Below are positions 1 through 5,758 of a DNA stretch of 6,628 nt, piece by piece. The DNA comes from QALR01 sp964466625 (GTDB lineage Bacteria; Bacillota; Clostridia; Oscillospirales; CAG-272). The notes beneath the pieces were generated by a model, which searched no databases, was not told the DNA's origin, and was given only the letters and a program-made list of their open reading frames with translations. The position numbers were made by a program, and so were the translations under genes. Where the stretch lies: assembly GCA_964466625.1 (NCBI GenBank), contig CAYXQF010000098.1:1-6628 (forward strand), written 5' to 3'. Positions within the stretch are counted from its first letter, which is position 1. The number at the start of each line of letters is the position of its first letter.

Positions 1-573
1 GCTGAAGATGCCTATGATGAAATGTATAAAACCACCTTTGATCTCATCGTTTCCGATATTATGATGCCGAGAATCGACGGTTTTGAGTTTGCTAAAACCG
101 TTCGTTCTCTGAATAATGATATCCCGATTCTGTTCATGACAGCCCGTGACGATTTTGCCTCAAAGCAAAGAGGTTTTCGCATTGGTATTGATGATTATAT
201 GGTAAAGCCTATCGACCTTGATGAACTGTTTCTTCGCATTGGCGCACTTCTGCGTCGTTCCAAAATTGCCTCAAGCAGACGTCTTGAGGTCGGCAATTTC
301 ATAATGGATGCCGATGAACGAACCGCAACACTCGGCGACGATGAAATATCTCTTACGGCAAGAGAATTTGACCTGCTTTATAAACTTCTTTCTTATCCCA
401 AAAAGACGTTTACACGCACACAACTAATGGACGAATTCTGGGACGTGGATACACAGACGAGTACGCGTACCGTTGACGTATATATGACCAAACTTCGTGC
501 GAAGCTAGCAGATTGCGATGCTTTTGAAATACAAACTGTTCACGGGCTTGGCTATAAGGCGGTGATCAAGTGA
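1..573 (+). CDS. OmpR-family DNA-binding response regulator, 5' end cut off by the window
   Basis: This is a cytoplasmic transcription regulator that accepts a phosphoryl group from a partner kinase, here almost certainly the next gene. The reading frame is open from base 1, so 190 residues are visible and about 34 are missing, including the acidic pocket. In visible numbering, the phospho-acceptor is D19 in VSDIMMP, the switch Thr is T47 in FMTA, and the conserved Lys is K69 in VKP. A winged-helix output domain follows (about 92-190), with recognition helix RTVDVYMTKLRAKL (156-169) and a wing ending HGLGYK (181-186). This order of receiver then winged helix defines the OmpR/PhoB family. An internal ATG at base 22 is not the start, because it lies inside the receiver fold. 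The stop overlaps the kinase start by 4 bases (GTGA). The genes it regulates cannot be read from the sequence, though autoregulation is common in the family. Confidence 0.95.
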   Translation, partial: AEDAYDEMYKTTFDLIVSDIMMPRIDGFEFAKTVRSLNNDIPILFMTARDDFASKQRGFRIGIDDYMVKPIDLDELFLRIGALLRRSKIASSRRLEVGNFIMDADERTATLGDDEISLTAREFDLLYKLLSYPKKTFTRTQLMDEFWDVDTQTSTRTVDVYMTKLRAKLADCDAFEIQTVHGLGYKAVIK

Positions 574-1667
574 AAAAATCGACTTTCGTACGAAAAATTT
601 TGCAGGGACTATATAATTACTTTCTGTTTTTTCTCCTTGCAGCATTCCTTGTGACCTGCACCACGATGCTTTTTGTGAGTGTTTTGTCAGAATCACTCGA
701 AATCGAATTAACGGACGACAATCTGCAAATGGCAGCAAAGCTGACCTTTTTGAACGTTTTGGCGCTCAGTACACTTTTTACAATATTTGATGCGATACGA
801 AGAAAATTTACAACAGAGAGGGTCACAAAACACATCATTTCTGCCGCTCAAGAGATTGTAAAGGGAGATTTCGATGTTCGCATCGCACCGATCAGCAGTT
901 TTTCGGCAGACGATAATTATAATGTGATCATTGATTGCTTTAACACCATGGCGTCAGAGCTTGCGAGTGTTGAAACCTTACGGACAGATTTCATTGCTAA
1001 CGTATCGCATGAAATGAAAACACCTCTTGCTGTGATGCAAAATTACGGCAAGCTTTTGCAATCTCCCGATCTTTCTGATGAAAAACGCATTGAATATGCC
1101 AAAACGGTGAGCGATGCTTCTCGCCGTCTTGCGGATATGATGACGAATATTCTAAAGCTGAACCGTCTGGAAAATCAGCAGATCTATCCGAAGATTGAAA
1201 CTTATGATCTCGGAGAACAGCTTTGTGAAAATCTTTTGCAGTTTGAGCCCGTGTGGGAGAAAAAAGGTATTGAGATCGAAACCGATATAGAGGAAAACGT
1301 GTTTGTGTCAGCTGACAGTGAACTTTTATCACTGGTTTGGAATAATCTCTTTTCCAATGCTTTCAAATTCACGGAAAGTGGTGGCACCGTCGCGCTTTCT
1401 CTTGCCGCTGACGAGCAATATGTCATTGTGAAAGTCAAGGATACAGGGTGCGGCATGACGCCCGAAATCGGTGCGCATATTTTTGACAAATTTTATCAAG
1501 GTGATGCTTCCCATGCGACACAAGGAAACGGACTCGGTCTTGCGCTGGTAAGGCGTGTTGTCGACATTATGCAGGGTGAAATTACCGTGGAAAGCATCGT
1601 GGGGATTGGAACAGTTTTCACCGTGAAAATCAGGAGGACAGCGCATGAACTGGAAGAAACTCGGTAA
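570..1667 (+). CDS. Membrane sensor histidine kinase with a very short external loop
   Basis: This is a 365-residue sensor kinase that autophosphorylates on His and passes the phosphate to the upstream regulator. The order is TM1 (about 17-39), a loop of only ~16-20 residues, TM2 (about 56-76), a HAMP-like linker (about 77-134), a HisKA domain with H147 in SHEMKTP, and an HATPase domain. The ATPase motifs are all present: N box NNLFSNAFKF (258-267), G1 DTGCGM (291-296), F box FDKFYQ (305-310) and G2 GNGLGLAL (319-326). The GTG start is supported by its 4-base overlap with the regulator stop and by an AAGGCGGTGAT ribosome-binding sequence just upstream (556-566). With almost no extracytoplasmic domain, the kinase resembles the intramembrane-sensing architecture (as in LiaS or BceS), in which an accessory membrane protein often supplies the signal. 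The downstream membrane gene overlaps it by 23 bases and is a candidate partner. The signal is unknown. Confidence 0.95.
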   Translation: MKKSTFVRKILQGLYNYFLFFLLAAFLVTCTTMLFVSVLSESLEIELTDDNLQMAAKLTFLNVLALSTLFTIFDAIRRKFTTERVTKHIISAAQEIVKGDFDVRIAPISSFSADDNYNVIIDCFNTMASELASVETLRTDFIANVSHEMKTPLAVMQNYGKLLQSPDLSDEKRIEYAKTVSDASRRLADMMTNILKLNRLENQQIYPKIETYDLGEQLCENLLQFEPVWEKKGIEIETDIEENVFVSADSELLSLVWNNLFSNAFKFTESGGTVALSLAADEQYVIVKVKDTGCGMTPEIGAHIFDKFYQGDASHATQGNGLGLALVRRVVDIMQGEITVESIVGIGTVFTVKIRRTAHELEETR

Positions 1668-2541
1668 AGCACTGTTATTTCCGCATATTGCGATTATGAT
1701 CGCGCTCGTACCCGTTTCCACCGCATTTCTCGTATATTCAATGGTTGTTTTAGGAACAGAATCCGCATTCGCCATTGCTTCTTACGTGTTGGCGGCATAT
1801 ACTTTGACCGTGTGGTGTTTTAAAATACCGTGCTTGATTCGTTTTTTCAAAGATTTCAAGCAAAAAAATAAATTTGCCAGACGATGGCAGGACGATGATA
1901 GCTTGCGCGTGAACGTTTCGCTCTATACCTCGCTGATCTGGAATATTGTCTACGCTGTTTTTCAGTTATGGCTTGGGATTTATCATCATACGTTTTGGTT
2001 TTGTTCCTTGGCAGGGTACTATTTTTCGCTTGCTGTGATGCGATTCTTTTTAGTGCGGCATACAAGAAGATTTGCGCCCGGCAAAGAAATGTGTATGGAG
2101 CTTCAAAAATATCGAGCTTGCGGTTGGATATTTCTGATCATGAACCTTGCGCTGACGCTGATGATCTTTTTTATGGTATATTGGAACAGGACGTTTATCC
2201 ATCACGAGATCACAACGATCATGATAGCAACTTATACATTTACCTCCTTAACCTTTGCTATTATGGGCATCATCAAATACCGAAAATATCAAAGCCCTGT
2301 CTATTACGCATCGAAAGCGATCAGCTTTGCGGCGGCGTGTGTTTCCATGTTGACGTTGGAATCCACAATGCTGACTACATGGGGGCAAGAAGATAGTTTG
2401 GAATTTCGCCGAATCATGCTTGCTTTGACAGGGGGGATCATCTCACTTATCATTATCGTAATGGCGATTTTTATGATTATAAAAGGAAGTAAAGATCTGA
2501 AAAAATTCAAGGAGATATCTCATGGAACAAAAAAACAATGA
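1645..2541 (+). CDS. Polytopic membrane protein of unknown function, co-encoded with the kinase
   Basis: I do not recognise a named family. The 298-residue product has about eight hydrophobic segments: roughly 11-32, 42-62, 91-113, 117-137, 159-180, 189-210, 223-245 and 258-280. Charged loops separate them, notably FKDFKQKNKFARRWQDDD (67-85), and the C-terminal tail is basic (KGSKDLKKFK). I see no signal peptidase site, ATP-binding motif, metal-binding cluster or protease motif. The ATG at 1645 lies inside the kinase gene but is preceded by a perfect AGGAGG (1632-1637) at 7-base spacing, so the start is secure and the 23-base overlap suggests translational coupling to the kinase. The next gene overlaps its 3' end by 20 bases. 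By position it could be an accessory sensor for the short-loop kinase, or an effector under the same regulator. Both are inferences. Confidence 0.88.
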   Translation: MNWKKLGKALLFPHIAIMIALVPVSTAFLVYSMVVLGTESAFAIASYVLAAYTLTVWCFKIPCLIRFFKDFKQKNKFARRWQDDDSLRVNVSLYTSLIWNIVYAVFQLWLGIYHHTFWFCSLAGYYFSLAVMRFFLVRHTRRFAPGKEMCMELQKYRACGWIFLIMNLALTLMIFFMVYWNRTFIHHEITTIMIATYTFTSLTFAIMGIIKYRKYQSPVYYASKAISFAAACVSMLTLESTMLTTWGQEDSLEFRRIMLALTGGIISLIIIVMAIFMIIKGSKDLKKFKEISHGTKKQ

Positions 2542-2929
2542 CGGATTTTCCTATACTTATTCCGCTCGTGAACAGGCGGAAATCAGAAAGATCCGAGAAA
2601 AATATATAAATGAAGAAAAAGAAGAAGATCAGATGACGCGTTTGCGTAAATTGGACGCAAAAGTTGCCGAAAAAGCGCAAATCGTTTCTCTTGTGTTCGG
2701 TATTATTGGCACACTGATTTTTGGATTGGGATTGAGCTTCGTCATGTCTGATCTTGGTGCGCTATTGGGTGCTTATCAAAACTTAGCGATGCCTCTTGGT
2801 GTTATTATTGGAATTTTGGGTGGCATTCTTTTAAGCCTTGCTTATCCAATGTACAATTTTACGCTGGAACGAGAAAGAAAAAAGATTGCACCCGAAATTA
2901 TCAGATTGTCAAACGAACTAATGAAATAA
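2522..2929 (+). CDS. Small two-helix membrane protein of unknown function
   Basis: The product is 135 residues. A charged, probably helical N-terminal part (about 1-50) begins with a YTYSAREQAEI motif. It is followed by TM1 (about 52-74), a short loop, TM2 (about 87-109) and a basic tail with ERERKKIAPEIIRLSNELMK (116-135). This layout puts both ends on the same face of the membrane, most likely the cytoplasm. The start is supported by AAGGAGAT (2509-2516) about 7 bases before the ATG, and it overlaps the preceding membrane gene by 20 bases. From memory, proteins with this YTYSA...E and KIAPEI...LTDELMK pattern are widespread in Clostridia, and some carry the database label 'dihydropteridine reductase'. 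Nothing here, such as a Rossmann or flavin-binding motif, supports that enzyme. It is the last gene of its operon, directly before a terminator. Confidence 0.88.
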   Translation: MEQKNNDGFSYTYSAREQAEIRKIREKYINEEKEEDQMTRLRKLDAKVAEKAQIVSLVFGIIGTLIFGLGLSFVMSDLGALLGAYQNLAMPLGVIIGILGGILLSLAYPMYNFTLERERKKIAPEIIRLSNELMK

Positions 2930-2934
2930 TAAGG

Positions 2935-2963
2935 AAAGGGACTCTGTGAAAACAGTCCTTTTT
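2935..2963 (+). terminator. Intrinsic terminator of the four-gene operon
   Basis: AAAGGGACT (2935-2943) can pair with AGTCCTTTTT (2954-2963), with one G-U pair, leaving a 10-base loop. An alternative fold pairs GGA with TCC and CTGT with ACAG around a GAAA tetraloop. A run of five T ends the structure. It starts 5 bases after the stop of the small membrane protein gene. Confidence 0.85.
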
Positions 2964-2995
2964 GCTGTTTCGATATATTTACACAAGCGACGATT

Positions 2996-3028
2996 CGTTT
3001 GCCATACGTTTGCCATACGTTTGCCATC
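2996..3028. repeat. Three tandem 11-bp direct repeats, candidate OmpR-family operator
   Basis: CGTTTGCCATA occurs at 2996-3006 and 3007-3017, then as CGTTTGCCATC at 3018-3028, with no spacer. The 11-bp period is about one DNA turn. OmpR/PhoB-type dimers are known to bind tandem direct repeats at 10-11 bp spacing on one helix face. The array is in the gap between two OmpR-type systems, 78 bp upstream of the -35 of the second. Which regulator binds, if either, is inference. The alternative is a chance microduplication. Confidence 0.6.
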
Positions 3029-3052
3029 ATGCAATTTTGATTATTTCAATCT

Positions 3053-3080
3053 TTGAACAGATTTATAAAAATCATTGAAC
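3053..3080. repeat. Paired TTGAAC half-sites 22 bp apart around a short dyad
   Basis: TTGAAC occurs at 3053-3058 and again at 3075-3080, a spacing of two helical turns. Between them lies the dyad GATTT-ATAA-AAATC (3060-3073). The pair is 26 bp upstream of the -35 of the promoter at 3107, where an activator could sit. In AT-rich DNA a repeated hexamer and a 5-bp dyad can arise by chance, so this is only a possible operator. Confidence 0.3.
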
Positions 3081-3106
3081 GAACTATGAATTTATTCGCA
3101 ATCCGC

Positions 3107-3135
3107 TTTACAAGAAGAATTTGGAATGATATAAT
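3107..3135 (+). promoter_or_regulatory. Sigma-A type promoter of the second two-component operon
   Basis: A TTTACA -35 (3107-3112) is separated by 17 bases from a perfect TATAAT -10 (3130-3135). The -10 carries an upstream TG (3127-3128), making it an extended -10. Transcription should start near 3142, giving a leader of about 39 bases before the ATG at 3181. It is the only good promoter in the gap between the two operons. Confidence 0.82.
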
Positions 3136-3180
3136 AAATACAAAGAATGAATTTTAACTGAAAGGATACAGGTATAGATT

Positions 3181-3870
3181 ATGAACACAAAAATACTTAT
3201 CATCGACGATGATCCTCACATCAGTGAAGCAATAAAACTTTATCTTGAAAATGAAGGTTATGAAATAAAAAACGCTTATGACGGTGCAGAAGGCGTAAAT
3301 ATGTTTAAGGCAGTTAATCCCGACATTGTATTGCTGGATATCATGATGCCCAAAAAGGACGGTTGGCAGGTCTGCCGGGAAATTCGTGAAATTTCGGCAA
3401 AACCCATCATCATGCTGACTGCAAAGGGCGAGGTTTTTGATAAAGTTCTCGGTCTTGAGCTCGGTGCCGATGATTTTCTCGCAAAACCCGTGGACATGAA
3501 AGAACTTTCTGCAAGAATCAAAGCGGTTTTGCGTCGTTGCCAAGCGAATGACACTCATCTTGATGACGAAGCAGTTCGTTTTGAAAACCTGGAAATTTCT
3601 TTGCAAAAATATGAACTGAAAGTATCCGGCAAAACCGTTGATATTCCGCCGAAGGAATTGGAACTTCTTTATTTCCTTGCCTCCAATTATAACCGCGTGT
3701 TCACCAGAGATCAACTTCTGGATAAGGTTTGGGGATTTGATTATCTCGGCGACTCCAGAACCGTTGACGTTCATGTAAAGCGCTTGCGCGAAAAGCTGGA
3801 AGGTGTCAGCGACAAATGGGTACTGAAAACCGTCTGGGGCGTTGGTTATAAATTTGAATTGCTGGCATAA
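3181..3870 (+). CDS. OmpR/PhoB-family DNA-binding response regulator
   Basis: This is a complete 229-residue regulator of normal family length. The receiver domain (about 4-115) has the acidic pair D9/D10, phospho-acceptor D53 in LLDIMMP, switch T80 in MLTA and K102 in AKPVD. The winged-helix domain (about 130-227) has a PPKELELL segment, recognition helix RTVDVHVKRLREKL (193-206) and wing motif VWGVGYKF (218-225). Phosphorylation by the kinase 32 bases downstream should control DNA binding. The ATG is chosen because MNTKILIIDDD is the canonical receiver beginning. Its ribosome-binding sites are modest: AAAGGA (3161-3166) is rather far away and AGGT (3170-3173) is better placed. The upstream promoter and 11-bp repeats suggest possible autoregulation. 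The specific regulon, and orthology to named systems such as PhoP, VanR or WalR, cannot be decided here. Confidence 0.96.
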   Translation: MNTKILIIDDDPHISEAIKLYLENEGYEIKNAYDGAEGVNMFKAVNPDIVLLDIMMPKKDGWQVCREIREISAKPIIMLTAKGEVFDKVLGLELGADDFLAKPVDMKELSARIKAVLRRCQANDTHLDDEAVRFENLEISLQKYELKVSGKTVDIPPKELELLYFLASNYNRVFTRDQLLDKVWGFDYLGDSRTVDVHVKRLREKLEGVSDKWVLKTVWGVGYKFELLA

Positions 3871-3902
3871 CGGAAATTGTCGATAGCGAAAGAAGGGGTT
3901 GC

Positions 3903-5390
3903 GTGAAAAAAAGTATCTTCACAAAATACATTTCCGCGTTTCTACTGATTATTTTTATCAGTTTTTTTGTACTTACGCTGATCATCAGTTCCATGACCAT
4001 TCGTTCGGAAAATACGCAAAAACAATCCGTCGCTGAAAATACTGCGGAATATATTACCGAATATTTGATCTCTGAATTTTCTACTACTTTTTTGGTTCCG
4101 ACGAACTTTGAAAGATTTGTCGCGTTGAAACGCAATGATATTTCCAACATGATCGACATTCTTTCCAAAAATGCGGAGGAAATGACGATATTTATTACTA
4201 CACCCACAGGGAAAATCTTAATTTCTACAGATAATGCTTATTCGGGTAACATTGATGACGCACAAATACTGGAGTCTTTGGCGACAGAACAGGGAAGTCA
4301 TCTTTATACAGATATGAGCGGACTTCTGGACAGAAAATACGGAGTGCTGATCACACCGTTTCAATATGAAGGCACTGATGTTTTCGCAGGCGCGCTCATC
4401 GTTTGTCACAGCGCGGGCGTCCCTAATACTTTGACGATAAGTACGGTTCGTACGATCGTTCTTGCCAGCCTTTGGGTGATGATTGCAAGTTTCGTTGCGA
4501 TCTATTTTATAACAGAAAAAATCGTAGCACCAATCAAACAAATGACTTATGCCACAAGAAATTTTGCAAAAGGACAATTCGATGTAAAGATTCCCGTTGT
4601 CGGCGAAGATGAAATTGCGGAACTTGCCACAGCATTCAATTCCATGGCAGATTCATTGGCAAACTATGAATACACAAGAAGCTCTTTTCTTGCCAACGTT
4701 TCGCACGATTTGCGAACGCCCATGACGTCGATTGCCGGTTTCATTGACGGAATCTTGGAAGGTGCGATCCCTCCCGAAAAACACCCCTATTATCTCGAGA
4801 TTATCGGACAAGAGGTGAAAAGACTTTCCCGCCTTGTTTCTTCCTTATTGGATATTTCCAGAATGGAAGCGGGAAATCGCAAATTCGAAAAAGTCCCCTT
4901 TGATATTTCCGAAATGGCAAAAATCATACTTCTGTCATTCGAATCAAAAATAGACGCCAAAAAGCTTGACGTGGAATTTGAAGCGCCCGATGAACGTTTG
5001 ATGGTATATTCAGACAAGGACGCGATCAACCAAGTGCTCTATAATCTTTGTGATAATGCCGTGAAATTTTCAAAAGAAAACGGCAAATACAAATTATCTC
5101 TCTATGAAGAAGGGAACAAGATCGTTGTTAAAGTTTTCAATGAGGGTGCAGGAATCCCTGCAAAAGATATTCCTCATGTTTTTGATCGCTTTTATAAAAG
5201 CGACAAGAGCCGCGGTCTTGATAAAACTGGTGTCGGTCTTGGACTTTACATCTGCAAGACCTTGATGGATAATCTTCATGAAGATATTTCTGTTAATAGT
5301 AAACAAGATGAGTATTGCGAATTTACGATTCGTGTGACAAAATATAAAGAAGATAAATCTTCACACAGAAGAAACGCACAAGAATCTTGA
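3903..5390 (+). CDS. Membrane sensor histidine kinase with extracytoplasmic domain and HAMP
   Basis: This 495-residue kinase is the partner of the preceding regulator. The order is TM1 (about 10-30), an extracytoplasmic domain (about 32-182), TM2 (about 184-204), HAMP (about 204-257, with VAPI), HisKA with H268 in SHDLRTP, and HATPase. ATPase motifs are N box NLCDNAVKFS (381-390), G1 NEGAG (413-417), F box FDRFYKSDKSR (427-437) and G2 GVGLGLYI (443-450). The G1 box has Asn in place of the usual Asp, a swap seen in many Gram-positive kinases, so activity is still expected. The external domain contains IFITTPTGKILIST (96-109), which looks like a PAS/Cache-type sensor strand pair; this fold is inferred. 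The GTG start follows AGAAGGGG (3891-3898) at 4 bases, and MKKSIFTKYISAF is a sensible start for TM1. The stop codon lies within the -35 of the next promoter. Confidence 0.95.
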   Translation: MKKSIFTKYISAFLLIIFISFFVLTLIISSMTIRSENTQKQSVAENTAEYITEYLISEFSTTFLVPTNFERFVALKRNDISNMIDILSKNAEEMTIFITTPTGKILISTDNAYSGNIDDAQILESLATEQGSHLYTDMSGLLDRKYGVLITPFQYEGTDVFAGALIVCHSAGVPNTLTISTVRTIVLASLWVMIASFVAIYFITEKIVAPIKQMTYATRNFAKGQFDVKIPVVGEDEIAELATAFNSMADSLANYEYTRSSFLANVSHDLRTPMTSIAGFIDGILEGAIPPEKHPYYLEIIGQEVKRLSRLVSSLLDISRMEAGNRKFEKVPFDISEMAKIILLSFESKIDAKKLDVEFEAPDERLMVYSDKDAINQVLYNLCDNAVKFSKENGKYKLSLYEEGNKIVVKVFNEGAGIPAKDIPHVFDRFYKSDKSRGLDKTGVGLGLYICKTLMDNLHEDISVNSKQDEYCEFTIRVTKYKEDKSSHRRNAQES

Positions 5391-5415
5391 CAAAACATCA
5401 ATTCGTTGCTATAAT
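5387..5415 (+). promoter_or_regulatory. Full-consensus sigma-A promoter overlapping the kinase stop
   Basis: TTGACA (5387-5392), a 17-base spacer and TATAAT (5410-5415) match the sigma-A consensus at all twelve positions. The -10 also has an upstream TG (5407-5408). The -35 contains the TGA stop of the kinase gene. Transcription should begin near 5422, only about 8 bases before the terminator hairpin. The promoter either makes a very short RNA or drives rpe by reading through. Confidence 0.85.
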
Positions 5416-5429
5416 GAAAGTAGCCGAAG

Positions 5430-5467
5430 AAAAATAGGTTCACGCTTATCGGCGTGGACCTATTTTT
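5430..5467 (+). terminator. Strong 16-bp terminator hairpin, near-symmetric
   Basis: The left arm (5430-5445) pairs with the right arm (5452-5467) over 16 base pairs with one G-U (T5440-G5457). The loop is TTATCG. The right arm ends in TTTTT, and the left arm begins with AAAAA, so the structure could also terminate transcription coming from the other strand. It would end transcripts of the kinase operon as well as those from the promoter at 5387. GCCGA (5423-5427) can pair with TCGGC (5449-5453), a weak competing fold. Confidence 0.85.
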
Positions 5468-5720
5468 GCTATCGACATATATGAAGTCGGCTTTCTCACA
5501 CAAAAATTATCTACATCATTCTCTTTGCTGCGAATACCATGCGATTCCGCCGACGAATTGGACATTCCGTTGTTATCATATGGCTGTTGCGGTCATTGTG
5601 ATACTTTCCTCTCGATACGGAAAATTGATGCTTCTGATTTTGTAATTGCCAAAATCGCCTTGCTTACATATGAAATCAAATAAAGCGGGTAGGTTTTGTC
5701 CAAAAATAAATTTATACAGT

Positions 5721-5745
5721 ATTGCTTCGCTACACGCGCGGCAAT
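5721..5745 (+). other. Possible leader hairpin just before the rpe ribosome-binding site
   Basis: ATTGC (5721-5725) pairs with GCAAT (5741-5745), continued by one G-U pair, one mismatch and CGC/GCG around the loop TACAC (5731-5735). The hairpin ends one base before the AAGGAGG at 5747. It could affect translation of rpe, but it is short and may be incidental. Confidence 0.35.
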
Positions 5746-5746
5746 C

Positions 5747-5753
5747 AAGGAGG
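5747..5753 (+). promoter_or_regulatory. Ribosome-binding site that fixes the rpe start
   Basis: AAGGAGG is a perfect Shine-Dalgarno sequence, 5 bases before the GTG at 5759. It decides the start in favour of that GTG over the upstream in-frame TTG at 5696, which would add 21 residues absent from the family. Confidence 0.9.
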
Positions 5754-5758
5754 CTATT

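Larger units (their letters stand above)
5468..5758. other. Gap of about 290 bases with no convincing gene, upstream of rpe
   Basis: Between the terminator and the rpe start I find no convincing coding region on either strand. The best + frame begins at an ATG at 5481 and runs 54 codons to 5645, but it has no ribosome-binding site and its product is rich in His and Cys with no familiar motif. I also find no second promoter with a good -35/-10 pair: TTGTCC at 5696 lacks a well-spaced -10. If rpe is expressed from the promoter at 5387, this is an untranslated leader. It could instead be a decayed gene remnant, or it could hold a weak promoter I cannot recognise. Confidence 0.5.

Noticed and set aside
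1968..2396. 142-codon + frame inside the 298-residue membrane protein gene
   Set aside because: It is a shadow in another frame of a gene with a strong start signal and a coherent helix pattern; it has no ribosome-binding site or family motif.
2978..3006. TTTACA at 2978 as a -35 of a promoter in the gap
   Set aside because: At 17 bases spacing the -10 position reads GCCATA, which is not a usable -10.
3154..3774. 206-codon - strand frame opposite the second response regulator
   Set aside because: It is antisense to a regulator with every catalytic residue in place, and its product shows no domain signature.
5454..5645. A 54-63 codon + strand frame downstream of the kinase, starting at GTG 5454 or ATG 5481
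   Set aside because: The GTG lies inside the terminator stem, the ATG has no ribosome-binding site, and the His/Cys-rich product shows no recognisable pattern.
5696..5758. N-terminal extension of rpe from a TTG at 5696
   Set aside because: It lacks a ribosome-binding site and adds 21 residues before the family's normal start; AAGGAGG directly before the GTG at 5759 settles the start.
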